A DNA stretch of 64,000 nucleotides. It comes from Adineta vaga. Lineage: Eukaryota; Rotifera. The DNA is taken from assembly GCA_021613535.1 (NCBI GenBank), contig CP075495.1, forward strand, positions 11,036,001-11,100,000, in the 5' to 3' direction. The notes under the pieces are model-generated. The model ran no database searches. It saw only the letters and a list, made by a program, of their open reading frames with translations, and was not told where the DNA came from. Positions 51,092 to 63,500 of this stretch are shown piece after piece (the stretch's first letter is position 1; each line of letters opens with the position of its first letter). The translations under genes and the position numbers were made by a program.

Positions 51092-52102
51092 ATGTCAACA
51101 AATGAAACAGATTCCTATCCAAATTATTCAGTATCATATTCAATTAAATTTTCTTTATTGATCGCTTTGGAAATTCCCTCGATACTTACTTCTCTATTAA
51201 TTTTCGTTTATTTCGGAACAAATCGAACTGTACGTTTAACTGACCAAAATCATTCATTATTAGTTCTCCTTGTCATCAATTTGCTCCAAGTTATTACTGA
51301 TCTTCCTATGCCAATTAGTTTCTTTCGTTTGAATGGAAGTGTTCAACCAGCAACTTCGGCTTATTGTACTTGGTGGACATGGTATGAATTTTCTTTGAAT
51401 ACAACGAATGGTTATCTTATGGCATGGATTTCAATTGAACGTTATATATTAATTTTTCATAATAGTTTTATTCGAAACCTAATTTCTTGGAAACGACGAG
51501 CACTTCATATCATACCTCTTATTATCTGTTCATTATGGGGACCTTTATACTATTCTTTAACAATTCTTATAAGTCCAATGTGTACAAATACAAGATATTA
51601 TGATTCACTTCTATGTGGTCTACCATGTTATTTATTTACTAATTGGGGTATATTCGACCTTTTCTGTGATATAATTCTTCCTGTAATGACGATTTTTATA
51701 TTTAATTTCATTCTTTTTACACGAGCTGTCTATCAAAGTATGATAGTAAGAGGTCGTGTTCAAAACAATTGGCAACGTCATCAAAAAATGGCTCTTCAAT
51801 TAGGTTTGATATCTTTTGTTTATCTTGCTATTTGGATTCCATTATCAATTATTCAACTTGGACTCAATTATATTAATTCAAATTTTCTTCTCGATTATCT
51901 GGATACATTCAATTTTCTCGTTTATATTGTACCACTCATTCTACCAATGCTTTGTCTGATGTCAATGCCTGATTTAATCAAAAGAATAAAAACATGTATG
52001 TGTATTCATCAACGTATAATGGTCATGCCTATGAATAATACAACAATTCGACATCCAAATATTAATCATCATTCAAGGACAACTGCAATTGCTAAATTTT
52101 AA
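51092..52102 (+). CDS. orphan rhodopsin-like seven-helix receptor, intronless
   Basis: 336 aa in one exon. The N terminus has N-glycosylation sites (NET, NYS). Seven hydrophobic segments are visible, with Cys in CTWWTWYEFS at the top of TM3, SIERYILIF at the DRY position (acidic Glu-Arg-Tyr kept), paired cysteines in extracellular loop 2, and a TM6 with the Trp-Ile-Pro motif (IWIPLS). TM7 is followed by a basic tail with a CMC motif that might be palmitoylated. It is a rotifer-type orphan receptor, and the ligand is unknown. The ATG at 51092 is preferred over 51053 because the extra 13 residues are hydrophobic and would disturb the N terminus. Confidence 0.85.
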   Translation: MSTNETDSYPNYSVSYSIKFSLLIALEIPSILTSLLIFVYFGTNRTVRLTDQNHSLLVLLVINLLQVITDLPMPISFFRLNGSVQPATSAYCTWWTWYEFSLNTTNGYLMAWISIERYILIFHNSFIRNLISWKRRALHIIPLIICSLWGPLYYSLTILISPMCTNTRYYDSLLCGLPCYLFTNWGIFDLFCDIILPVMTIFIFNFILFTRAVYQSMIVRGRVQNNWQRHQKMALQLGLISFVYLAIWIPLSIIQLGLNYINSNFLLDYLDTFNFLVYIVPLILPMLCLMSMPDLIKRIKTCMCIHQRIMVMPMNNTTIRHPNINHHSRTTAIAKF

Positions 52103-52293
52103 TTATATTTATTTACTTTTCTTGATTTCAATATGAAAATAAATTTAAAAAAATGTTTATCATCACACACATTCAACATTTTGTCCTGATGATAGTTTGC
52201 AAAGAAATATAACGGAAATATCAAGCAGTTGATGTTAACCAATGTAAATCATTATTCTAATAAATGAAATCATCATATATAGAAATTCTATCA

Positions 52294-52403
52294 GAACTGA
52301 GCAACTCAATTCAAAAAAACGTTTTTCAAATCGACTCAACACAATCATGAACTCTAAAAAAAAGAGTTTAATCGATCGTTTTTTGAATTGCATTGCTCAA
52401 CTC
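52294..52403. repeat. 110-nt foldback spanning the TRPM stop codon
   Basis: Left arm 52294-52321 and right arm 52377-52403 are inverted copies with a few mismatches (core CAATTCAAAAAA against TTTTTTGAATTG). The loop holds a nested AACTCT/AGAGTT hairpin at about 52350-52369. The right arm contributes the last codon and stop of the TRPM gene. Confidence 0.7.
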
Positions 52404-55400
52404 AAAATTCTATTGAAGAAACTTACTACTGTTTGTGCATTATTATTATTATTATTAACAGTAGCAGGACCAATAATATTTTGAACACGTTCTCTCAAAT
52501 CATGCAATCTATGAAAGAAAATCGAATCATTTTTGAATAAATTTAAAGCAATCTTCGTCTTACTGTTGTTCCAGGTTTTGTAATGTAACTTGAACTTGAT
52601 CTTTCTTTCCATGTTTCAATGTATATCTCCAATAGTCATCAGCTATTGCACTTTCACGTTGCATGGCATCAGTAACTATCGTTGGTAAACAAAGATTTCA
52701 TATATATATAATTTCTGCTTCCTTTAAAATTATAATGAAGTTTACTTTTAATTTCTTCACGTTTTCCCATTCCATTACTATCAAGAGTATTCAATACTAC
52801 TGTTTCACTGAAAACTATTTCAAGCAAAGAAAAGAAGAATAATTATCTAGAAATATCTTCTTGCATCTACCTTGGTCTTGACGTGGTCGATAACGTGATT
52901 TACCACATGCTCGACATTTCTTAAATATATGTCTGATAACTCGATAGATATAATAGAAAAGATTGAATGGTGGTGGTAATGGAGGTTTATCAGCATATTC
53001 ACAAACAATTAAAAATCGTTGATATCTCCATAGTTGATGAGATTGATTTTCAACATTTTGAATCGTGACACTAATAGGAGAAGAAGAAGAAAAAGAAGAA
53101 AAACTATGATTAATCAAACATTTATCTCATACTTAAATAAAGCCACAAGTACATTGAGTAACAATACATTTGCAATTGCAAGAAATAACATTGCCAAAAC
53201 AAAGGCTATAGTTGAATAAGCATCCGTACCATCTAAATTAAACATGTACTTGAAGAAAAAAGATATTCTAATCTTCTATTGAGACCTACCAATTGGATCA
53301 ACTTGTCCAAAAACTTTCCAAACACCATAATTCATTACATCACGAATTAATTGCCATTTCCATAGACCACTACCACCATTTGTGACAGTAGCATTACTCA
53401 ATGTTCCATCATTATCATAATTCCAAGTCACTTGATCGTTTGTTGTAATCAATGACCATGATGCAATCGAGAATCCAAGTAAAAAGATAAGAATAAAACA
53501 AATAAAGAAGAGAAGATCTCTCATCTAGAAAGAAATCCATTGAATCAATGAAACTTGAAAGAATATCTTTTACCGTATTAAAAATCATCACTAATTTTGG
53601 TCCTAATTTTTCATAAGCAGCAAATAAATGTAATGTTCGAATATACCAAAGTATTAAATCCAAACATAAAAATATTCTAAAGAGAAAATTTTCTATGTGA
53701 AATTTTTTCATCTTACTTCGATACACTAAAGAGTGTTTCGGAAACAATAAATCGTGTAATAAAACCAATAAGATAGAATGCTATAGCAAGCATATCAATC
53801 CAATTCCATACTTCAGCTAAATATTCTCTTTTAGATTTCATAAGAATGACCTAAAAATCGAACAATATCTTTTCTTATCATTCATTCATTATAAATCAAT
53901 ATTTCATGTACCTGACGAAGTTCTTCAATAATTAAACACCATACACAAATATGTAGAATAATTTCGGTAATTGGTATATACAAATCAGCATATCCTGATC
54001 GACGTTCATTATACTTATTTAAAGGAAAATAATCCACAAGTAAAACATAACTGAAGAGAGCAAGAAATGTAACAAAAAATATCTAGTAAATAAATAATAA
54101 AATACAAAATATTATCGAGAAAATATGATCAATGGTTTACCATATAGTAATAAAATCGAACAATAGGTGCGTGATAGAATTTCCAGATTCTGTCTAACTT
54201 GGATAAACAACTATTTCGTTCACGTTTTTCTGGCCTAATAGATTGAACGAATCATGTTGAACGTTCATAAACACGAAGATTTCCTTACTCGATTACATTA
54301 TGAATCATAATTGGTTGATTTGCTTTTGTTCGATCTCGTGCACTTCGAACAACCTGAAGGAAACAAATTATTTCAAGGAATACATTTTCTCTTACTAACC
54401 TTTTTATGTTTTTCTACAAATGGAAGAAAAAAACAAAATAATGGAAGTAAAGGGAAGAATAATGAACAGAGAAAGATCTAAAAGAACAGCAGTCCATTAA
54501 AAATAGGTCATATAATGCAGAAACATTACTCGAAAATTAATCGCTTTTCGTCTATAATTAATGTATCCGAACCTAGAAATGAAATGCGTTAGTTCCAGAA
54601 ACAAAATACGAGAGTAGTTGATTTACCATTCATTATCAAGATATTTTTGAACAGATTTCGATGCTAGAAATGATCTACAATTAGATTTCAATGCTACTTG
54701 TAAAGGTTGAGCATTGTAAAATGCAGGTGCAGATCGTTTTAAAAGATCAACAGCAAAATTTTCGTCATTGTCAAAACATCGATCAATAATTGCTGTTGCA
54801 TAAGTATCGAATTGACTTAACAATGGAAAATGAAAGAAAATTCAAAAGATGATTGAACAGATTATTTTCTTACTTGGCATTTGTTTCATATTGTTCTTTA
54901 GTTTCTGAATCAATGACTATTCGTGCCGCACGTCTATACATTTGTGCAGCGAAAAGTGGAGCAATCGCTGGATTCTACATATATGTATATAAACGAAAAA
55001 CATTCGTGTCTTTTCAACATTACTTTATCAGTGAACTTTTTACCCAAGTTTTTGAACAGAGATAAGTAGCAAGTTCAACACGATCGAGAGCAACTGCCCA
55101 TAAAAATAGATCACGTGGTGCATCTTTTCCTAAAAGTTCGTCAGTTTTGTCTAATGTTTTATTTCTCGCATCCAAATCCCACTAGAAAGAGAAATCATTC
55201 TTCATTTCATTCACTATCGATGTATATTTCTCTTACTATTGATCCAAAGTAGAGTGAATAATATCTATCTCTCTGATTTCCAGTAGATTTGTCATTTAGT
55301 CTAAGTGGTAATCTATTACCAGTCTAAAATAAATCTCTATTGAATGAAATTTTGTTTGCTTTAAAAGAATTTCAACATACACTTTTCGTGTTATATAAAT

Positions 55401-57379
55401 GTTGAAGATCTCCAACAGTTAATTTCTCGAGTGATGTACCAAATTCAATTAATAATTCAACAAAATCAACATGACCACGACGAAGAGCATCGACAAGAGC
55501 TCGACGAAGATCATCTTCCTTTTAATTACTCATTCCATATAATAGTCAAATAAAAAAAAGAAGACATACTTTCCATTTTGAAATAGTCGTGTCTGTCAAA
55601 AGATTCTTTTGTGCATGATCAAATTTATGCCACGCCTAAAGATGAATATTTTAATATAGAAAGAAAAAACATTGACAATTAAATTTGACAGATACCAATG
55701 CTAATTTAAGTTCAGCAACTCTTTGATGTTGTTCATTATGATCACCACAAAATCGTGCAGCTATCAAATAGAATAATGTCATTTGAATAAAAATAACTGT
55801 ACACTAAATAGCATATAATAGTTACCATTGAATAAGGCTTCTAAAATTGCATCTTCAAGATTGCCATTGTGTTGTTTGCTATTAAACTTGAAAATTGTTA
55901 CTAATTGTTTACGTTCATCTAAAACTCGACATAAAACAGTCTTGACTTCATCAATCCATGGATTATCTTTTTGTGCTCTTGTTAAACTAAATTTTTGAAA
56001 AAGAAAACACATAAACTATTGATTTCTTTGTGAATTTATAAATATTTACATTTCATTAACTCTTGCATCACGTGAATCGATCCTTCCACCACTTGTTTTA
56101 GGCCGTGCTGGATATCCACTTCCATTACTATTTTCAGTATCAGTATAGCAAGCATGTAATTCAGCTACAAGATCAGCAGAACGACCAGAATCCTGATTAC
56201 AAAAGAAGAAATTCATATCATCAATACAAGGATTTCCATACTTTAACAACAACAACTGGAGTATTTGATTCTAATGCTTGACAAATTGTTCTAACTGATG
56301 ATGGACCACCTTCAACTAAAACCATAACGATTGGTATGAGGGATTCTGCTGCTCCCTCAGTTACTGTATCTATAGTATTATGTCGAGAACGTGTTTCAAT
56401 TTCGGCTCTTAAAGGTAAAACACTATCAGCATTGGGTTGGCCGTCATCAAATAATAAGAAATGACTATGATTGGCTTCTAAATCACACCGTTTCTTTTGC
56501 TTTTCTTTAACTACATAATTTCGAACACAATATTGGTCACCGACATCCTACAATACACATCAACATCAAATATCATTTGTTTTCTTATTGTCGAGAAGTT
56601 TTTTTTTCAAACAAACCATACGAACAGCATTGACTCCTGTATTCACACTTTGCTTTGTCAATGAACGTGATGATTTTGAACTATTGATATTTGTTAACAT
56701 AGAATTCGTTTTATCATCAAGCTGTTCATTGCCTGCTGTATAACCCCAACTACCAATACCAATACAAGGTATATCAAGTCCATGTTTTTGATTTTTATAA
56801 CGATAATTATTCAATGCTTCACCAACTTCTTTCACAACACCAGCATTCGTTCCAGCTGTAATTAACCATGCATCTATATGATAAGATATATATTTTATTT
56901 ATTTCGATGTTTTCTGTTTGTTTTACTTGTTGTTACAGCTGCAGCAACTAAACCTCGTTGAAAAACTTTTCGAAGTCGTGCTGACATATCACAATTTTTA
57001 GCACCACCAGTTACAGAGATAATTAAATCGGGTATCGTTAAACCCCAACCTTGTAACATAAATTTTACAACTGCATCAGCAGAAGTAGTAAGACTCAATC
57101 GTATATATTGTGATAAACGTGCATTCGAATCCAATTCATTATCATCAAATTTCATATAGCCATATTGCTGAGTTAGTTCAGTTGGACTGATAAAATAAAG
57201 TAAATAATTCTCAAGTTTATTTCGTTTATCAATTTTTAAACTTACGAATCAAATTGTCGAATCTGATTAGTTTCAATAGCCTAAAATGAATAAGAATAGG
57301 ATTAGAGATGAATTTCAATAACTTCATTTTCTATTACTGTTCTGATCTGTCGCATACGTTGACCTATTTCTTTCGCCAT
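52397..57379 (-). CDS. TRPM: TRPM-family cation channel
   Basis: Non-selective cation channel subunit, probably plasma membrane. It has 27 exons: 57379-57338, 57280-57246, 57186-56927, 56873-56617, 56547-56242, 56192-56050, 55986-55826, 55760-55696, 55635-55570, 55518-55381, 55323-55237, 55181-55044, 54974-54874, 54815-54627, 54572-54530, 54477-54400, 54353-54289, 54234-54141, 54082-53912, 53850-53717, 53676-53574, 53524-53290, 53232-53133, 53070-52871, 52814-52746, 52675-52564, 52508-52397. The product is 1167 aa. The TRPM homology region reads PDLIISVTGGAKN, LITAGTNAGVVKEVGEAL and IPCIGIGSWG, followed by helical repeats and six membrane segments. The pore region includes FGQV, and the TRP helix reads SHQLWRYQRFLIVCEY with PLPPPF after it. 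There is no C-terminal kinase or NUDIX domain; a short helical tail with an Asn run closes it. Shorter than vertebrate TRPMs at both ends. Confidence 0.94.
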
Positions 57380-58553
57380 TCTATCCGTTTAATTTGTAAT
57401 CAATTAACCTGAAGATTTGTTGATTACGAATACTAAAAGAGAAGACAATATTTTTCGATTAAGCATATAAAAATAAGAGAGAAGGTAAAGAAAATCGATT
57501 GATATACATACGAGTTGTTGCCTTGCCATTTTCTGAGCCGACTTATGTAAAAATTCTTTTTTCCTGATAAAAATATGAAAAGTAAAAGAATCTTTCTTTA
57601 CCATGTGATAGATTTGTCCTTTTCTTCGCATCAACTCGAGTAAATAGAATCGAGATGTTGTGGTAACCGTGTTGACTGTTTTCTTACAAAGCAGTCCTGA
57701 CTCAATTTTTTCTTCAATGTCGTAAGAAAAATAACAAAAAAAAGGAGTTTTTATGTACAATACAGGTAGTCGCGCTTGTTTGTATGAAAAAAGTGCAATT
57801 TGAAAATTAAAAGATTTTACCCTGTAAAGTGTTCGGTGAAATTTAACTTGTGAATCATGACAGAATCGTTTTGGAAATATAATGTTGATCAGATTGTGTC
57901 AACTGGATTACACATGAATGATAGAAATTTGGTGTCAGTTTTGATGAATACTCAGTGAAAAGGAATAATAGAAACGAGTTTTTTAGTTGAAATTGTATAT
58001 TGTGTGATAGCTATCATATTTCTATGTTGTATTCTTGTAGAAAATATTAACTTGATAATCAATATACATTCGTTTCAAAAGTTAGAATGTACAAACAAAC
58101 ATCTATCTCTATTCATTCATCAATGTGATACGGTGTATAATGATATTTCTATAGCTTTTTCTCATAGTTTTAATTATTATTCTTTTACTTCAATATTTTC
58201 ATATTGTTTGGTAATACAAAAATGTCACTGTAAATTTGTTGATGTCGTCAAACACAGGTGAGTGCAATGCACAGTTCAATGATAGAATATTTCACACACA
58301 ATCAAAAATATCTGAGATAATATACGATTTTCATTGAGATTATCAATCCCAAATGATCAATTCGATGTATAAAAACGAGTAATTTGTAAAGATGATAGCA
58401 ATTGAAAATAGTTTTTTTCCGATTGCATTTGAACGTTCATAGGGAATTTTATTTGAAAGAAAGTATAGTTTCACTCACAATATTCAAGGAAAAGCTAACT
58501 ACATGATGAAACATAAGCAGTTTATGATCTCTTCGAGATTGGCTTTATTGAAT
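57380..58553. other. intergenic upstream of TRPM
   Basis: A 118-codon minus frame at 57404-57760 precedes the TRPM start but shows no TRPM motif and may be 5' UTR or a missed exon. The rest is AT-rich with nothing recognised. Confidence 0.4.
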
Positions 58554-59013
58554 TTAATTGAAAGAAACTGTTAATGCATCGTTTTTGTTTTTGAAGAATT
58601 CGATGAGTTTTTGTCTGACATTGGTATTTTTTACACCATTATTTTCAAGATCCTTGCTGAATTCAGCTTGTAAACCATTGAAGAAAGCTACACATGTAGC
58701 ACCACCAGCTGCAAAACTATTTTGATTTGCTTTATTTGAAACATATGCAATTGTCAGGGGAAATTTTTGAGTACCATCACCTTTTGCTAAAGCTTCATTC
58801 AGCTTGCTTACAATTGTATTTGCTACTTCTGATTTGTTTTTAACAAAAGTACAAACAGTTGTAAAAGGATCTTTTTGTATCTGTTGGATAATACCTGCAA
58901 GAATGTTCGATGAGACAACGCCTATCATAAGGCATAACTAAAATAAAATTTGATTTTGAAATCTTTATTCTTTCAAGATTGAATTTACTTACGATGAGAA
59001 GAGTTTTATTCAT
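58554..59013 (-). CDS. small secreted protein of unknown function
   Basis: 134 aa from exons 59013-58993 and 58937-58554. The N terminus MNKTLLILCLMIGVVSS is a clear signal peptide. The mature part is about 117 residues, mostly helical, with two cysteines (TVCTFV and GATCVAF) that could form one disulfide, and many Lys/Asn/Asp. I recognise no domain. It is small, spliced and secreted, with a conventional start; function unknown. Confidence 0.75.
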
Positions 59014-60509
59014 CGTTTGTTGCTAGTGTTTATGGTACGACTGAAACTTTCTTGTTGTTTTTGTTGTTGTGTTTGAATGCGTTCTGTAAATGTATGCGCG
59101 TATTTATACGTCGACGAAGCATTGCGTTTGACAAAATTCTTTTTTCCTTTTTCTTTTTAATAATATATTAAAACTACTGAAGGTATAATTACTTGCTTTT
59201 CTATGGAATTGACATCGAGGATATGAATGAAATCTGCTTATGACCCGAAAATAATATTTATATGTCCTTATTCCATCAAAACAACTTTACCTCTAGAAGG
59301 TTTCACTTTCATTCATGCGATTAGATTGTGAAAAGATTAATTTGAATGGCAAGTAGCACAATACGTCGGCAGAAGAACACATATCAACAGAGTATATAGT
59401 TGAATTCCTACAATTTTATAAGAAAATCGAAACGATGTATTGAGAACTCTTATTCCAACAAAGAAAAAGGAACAGAGAGTAAAGTTCATGTTGATTTTGT
59501 ACACAAAGAAATCCGATTTTTTTCAACAACACAGTATGAATTGTCATTTCAAAAGAAAATTCAGGTAAGCATTTGTTTACCTATTGGTTGATTTAATTAT
59601 AGATGAACATCGCACTTATAAAATGTCATATTCTTTGAAATAATTAAAACTTTGCAAAAAAATGTTTTTGATGTTTTTCAACTCGACAAAACTTTGACCT
59701 AGTTCAATCATTTAATTAGACTTGAAGGTAATCTGAACTTTGACGTATTATATCTTCCAGGTGAAAAAATAGTTACTGAGGCAATTTACAGCTTAATAAA
59801 GTATTCTCATGACTTTGTTCTCGAAAGAAAAAGAAACTGCGTAGAAAAAATATCAGTTACATATTATAGAAAGAGATGAGCTTCCAAATGAGATTTTGAA
59901 AAATGCTAAAGTCATGAATTTATTTGTTTGCTAATTATGAAAAGTCAATATGTTTTCAAAATATAAATTTTCATCAATCTCTACTAATTAGAATAGATTT
60001 GTGAATAAAAATGCTTCGTTAAGCTGTTGCATCGGATTTATTTTATGTCAGATGATATTTTTTTTCCAATTTCATGAACTCTGTCATTTTAATATTATTT
60101 TTTAAATGAAAGAAATTAAACCTCATGTGACCGATTATAAATTTTTATTGCGATGCATGATTACTTATTTGAACTTTATAGAAAAGCTTCTGTATATCTT
60201 CAAAGAATCAAAAGCAAAATTTGTTTGCTTTTGTAAATTGATTTCAACCGTTTTCATCATTGTTTTCTGTTGAAGTCTCAGTATTTGTTCCTTTCCATGT
60301 AGCTATATTCCATAGTCGATAATTTGTTTGATTGAAATTCGTATTACTTAATTGGATGTGATTGTGCAGTGAAAGTTGTGGTCGATCAGAATCTGAAGAA
60401 AGTTTAGAGTTTATTTTATCTGACAAATTCAGCATGATGACTATGGGGTTTATAAACATGCAAATTAATCAAGAAGCGTCAGTATAAAACAGAGAAATAA
60501 AAAAAAAAG
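59014..60509. other. intergenic, with a possible extra 3' exon at 60244-60459
   Basis: Mostly featureless. The minus frame at 60244-60459 has protein-like composition (…SDSDRPQLSLHNHIQLSN…TENNDENG) and begins after an acceptor-like CCCCATAG. It could be an alternative last exon of the MUN-domain gene or chance. Confidence 0.35.
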
Positions 60510-63500
60510 TTAAATTAGTTCGTCATCATTAGCAACATCTGATCGACTATAACTAGGTGTTGAATCCATGCCCAAGCCGATATGAAATGGAAACATGCAA
60601 AGTAATGAACGAAGTGCTGTATTAGCATATGAACCGGATGATTTTCTATCATCACTTATAACAGATGCTCCATCGCTTCCATTACCTGATTGCATTATAG
60701 CAGTACGTTGTTTAAGAAAAACAGCAGCTTGTTCATCGAATGCTGCACGATTTCGAATTAACTATAATGAATTATGTAAGAACAGCTTTACTAAAAATCA
60801 AATTAAATTATTACTTCAAATACGCGTGGTTGTATATTTTTATATGGTCTTCTTAAAAGAACTTCCGAGACGGGTACATCACGTAATGATACACGATTCT
60901 TCAATGATTCAATATTTGTTAATTGAACAAAACATTCTCCAATAAAATCATCTTTGACATAATCTTCGTCCCAAACACTTAAACGAAGTACAGCTCCACG
61001 TTCATGTAAAATATTCAATGGAAGACGATGCCTTAACAGAGAGAATGAAACAAAGGAGATATTCATGGTAGTTTTGTAATTGTAAATACTAACCATTGAA
61101 ATAATTCGTTATATTCCGGATTAACAGTTCGCTTACGTATACTTGTTTTATATTCCTTTGGAGTTTTTTGATAGAATGATGATGGTAATAATTCAAGAAT
61201 AACATAAGGGTCTGATGCACCAATATAATCCATCTTCGGTAAATTTCGACAACAAAGAACTGAAAAAGATAGAAAAATGTTTTTGTTTATTTCTTTTTCT
61301 TTTTCTTTTCAAAGAAGATCAACGTACTAAAAACAGATATTGTTACTAGACTATTGGCAATTTCATAGGCAGTACGAAAAACAATTTCTCCATTATTTGT
61401 TGGATATTCATGCTAAAAGATACGAAGTTCATATGATAAATTCAATCTTAAATACTAAATTAGTTACAGGAGAATGTATTTGACATATTTCTCGAAAATA
61501 ACATAATTGTAATTGTTCTGTTGTTAATGCACATGTTTGAAGTGTTCGTCTAAGTGTTGTTATTTCATCACATGGTGGACCAGGTAGATGTGGTTCTTCT
61601 CGACAAACAGCTTCGAAATAAGCTGCCAATTGATCAAATGATTGTAGAACTCTTTCATAAAAATTAGGCGGTTCTTGTAACGATAATAGTTCTCGAAGAC
61701 ATTGTAAAGTTTTTATACGTATTGCACAAGCAACACGTGAATATTGAACCGGTTCAAGGCCTTTATATAATTGATGAAGAATTTGTTGATCAATATATCG
61801 ATTGACGTCTTTCATACACTAGATTTTAAAAAAATGTGTTAAATAAATTTGATAGTTTAAGATTTCTTACATCAACTTTGCCGGCTTTTTCATCACGATA
61901 ATAATTGGATATTTTCACTCGTAAAGACGCATGAACTAATGTTGCGACATGTTCAAATATAAATTTGATTACGTCAGTCATTTCATGTTCAGCTGTTTTT
62001 ATTAAACGTTCTAATGTAACTCTTGTTTGTTGAAAATCATTCGATGCATAATTTTCAATCATTTTTTCGATTATACCAGAGAAATTTAAAAGATTTGGTA
62101 AGGAGGAAAGAACATTTCGTTTAACATATTCAATATCATTGACCAACATACATAACTAAAACATCGAAAATAGAGAACGAAAGAAATTTTTATTTCTGTT
62201 TACTTTTTTCGACACATTAAACGATCCCGTAAGATTTAAATTAGTAAAATATCGATTTTCCGATAATTTACGTGCTGTACGTCTTGCATAATGTTGGCAC
62301 TGTTCACAAATTGTATTCGTTAATTTAATCAATGCTGTATAGCGAACATTTATATCTGGATAATCAATGGATTCCCATTCTCGACAAATCTCAATTTAAA
62401 ACAAAAAAGTAACGTTTACATTCGTACTTCATATAACATCAATAAGGATTTACTTTTATACATAAACCAGTTGCAGCCATCGACGATCGAGAATAAAGAA
62501 CAATATCTTCTTCGGGAATAAGCTAAATAAAAGAAAAGAAGAAGAAGAATTCGATGCATTGAAAATGTTTACTATTTACTTCATTATCATCTTCGACAGC
62601 TCTTTCCATTGCTTGTCGAATATTTGCTACAAAACCTTCTAATAAAAATTTCATTGTTGGTGAAAACCATTGACGATATTCAATTAATTTCAGTCGAAAT
62701 GCATTCATTGCCCAGTCTCTATTCAAATTAGGGAAAACACATCTAGGAAAATATTTCTCATCAATGAAAACTTACCTCGTTTCAAGATTGTTTCTCAGTG
62801 ATGTAACAATCGTTTGTAGATATAAATATAAATTTAAAAGAAGAATTGAATATTGAATTAAATTTGGATCGTAAATAGATGATGTGGCTTTAACAACTGG
62901 TTTGGAATATGTTTCAAAACTATCAGTCATATTTGTTAATAAACATTTCGTTAATTCAGATAACTAAATATTAAAAGAATAAGTATTGAATTTCCAATTG
63001 AATCAAATTGAATCTTACGCGATCTGCTGCACTATCTGTTTCAAAAAAACATATCTTGGTATAATTGATATCGAATGATGCAAAGATTTTATTATATTCA
63101 GGTAGATTTGACATGGATTCAGCTATTTTTTTAACATAATCAAGAAAATCTCGAATTTTATTAAATTGAATATCTTCTTTATCGTTGAATACAAATGCAT
63201 GTACAGTAAATGAATCATTGATATCAATTTGAAGACGAGTTTTCATTATTTCTTCAAAATGTGTTTTCATAACTGTTTCATTCGAACAAATTTTCAATTG
63301 AAATAATGTACAAAGAGTACTAAAAACAAATCAGAAATAAATTCGTTTGCTTTCAAATATCTTCAATAGAACTTACTCGAAAATACTCTGAATATTTGCT
63401 AGATTTTCTTTCGATGGGAAAAACCATGGTGCATCACAATGAATACGTTGTTTATAATGTCCAATAAATAAATAGAATGTTTCTTTAAAAACTGTTTTCT

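Noticed and set aside
57404-57760. Minus frame upstream of TRPM as its N-terminal exon
   Set aside because: No TRPM N-terminal motif and no donor joining it in frame to 57379; left as possible UTR.
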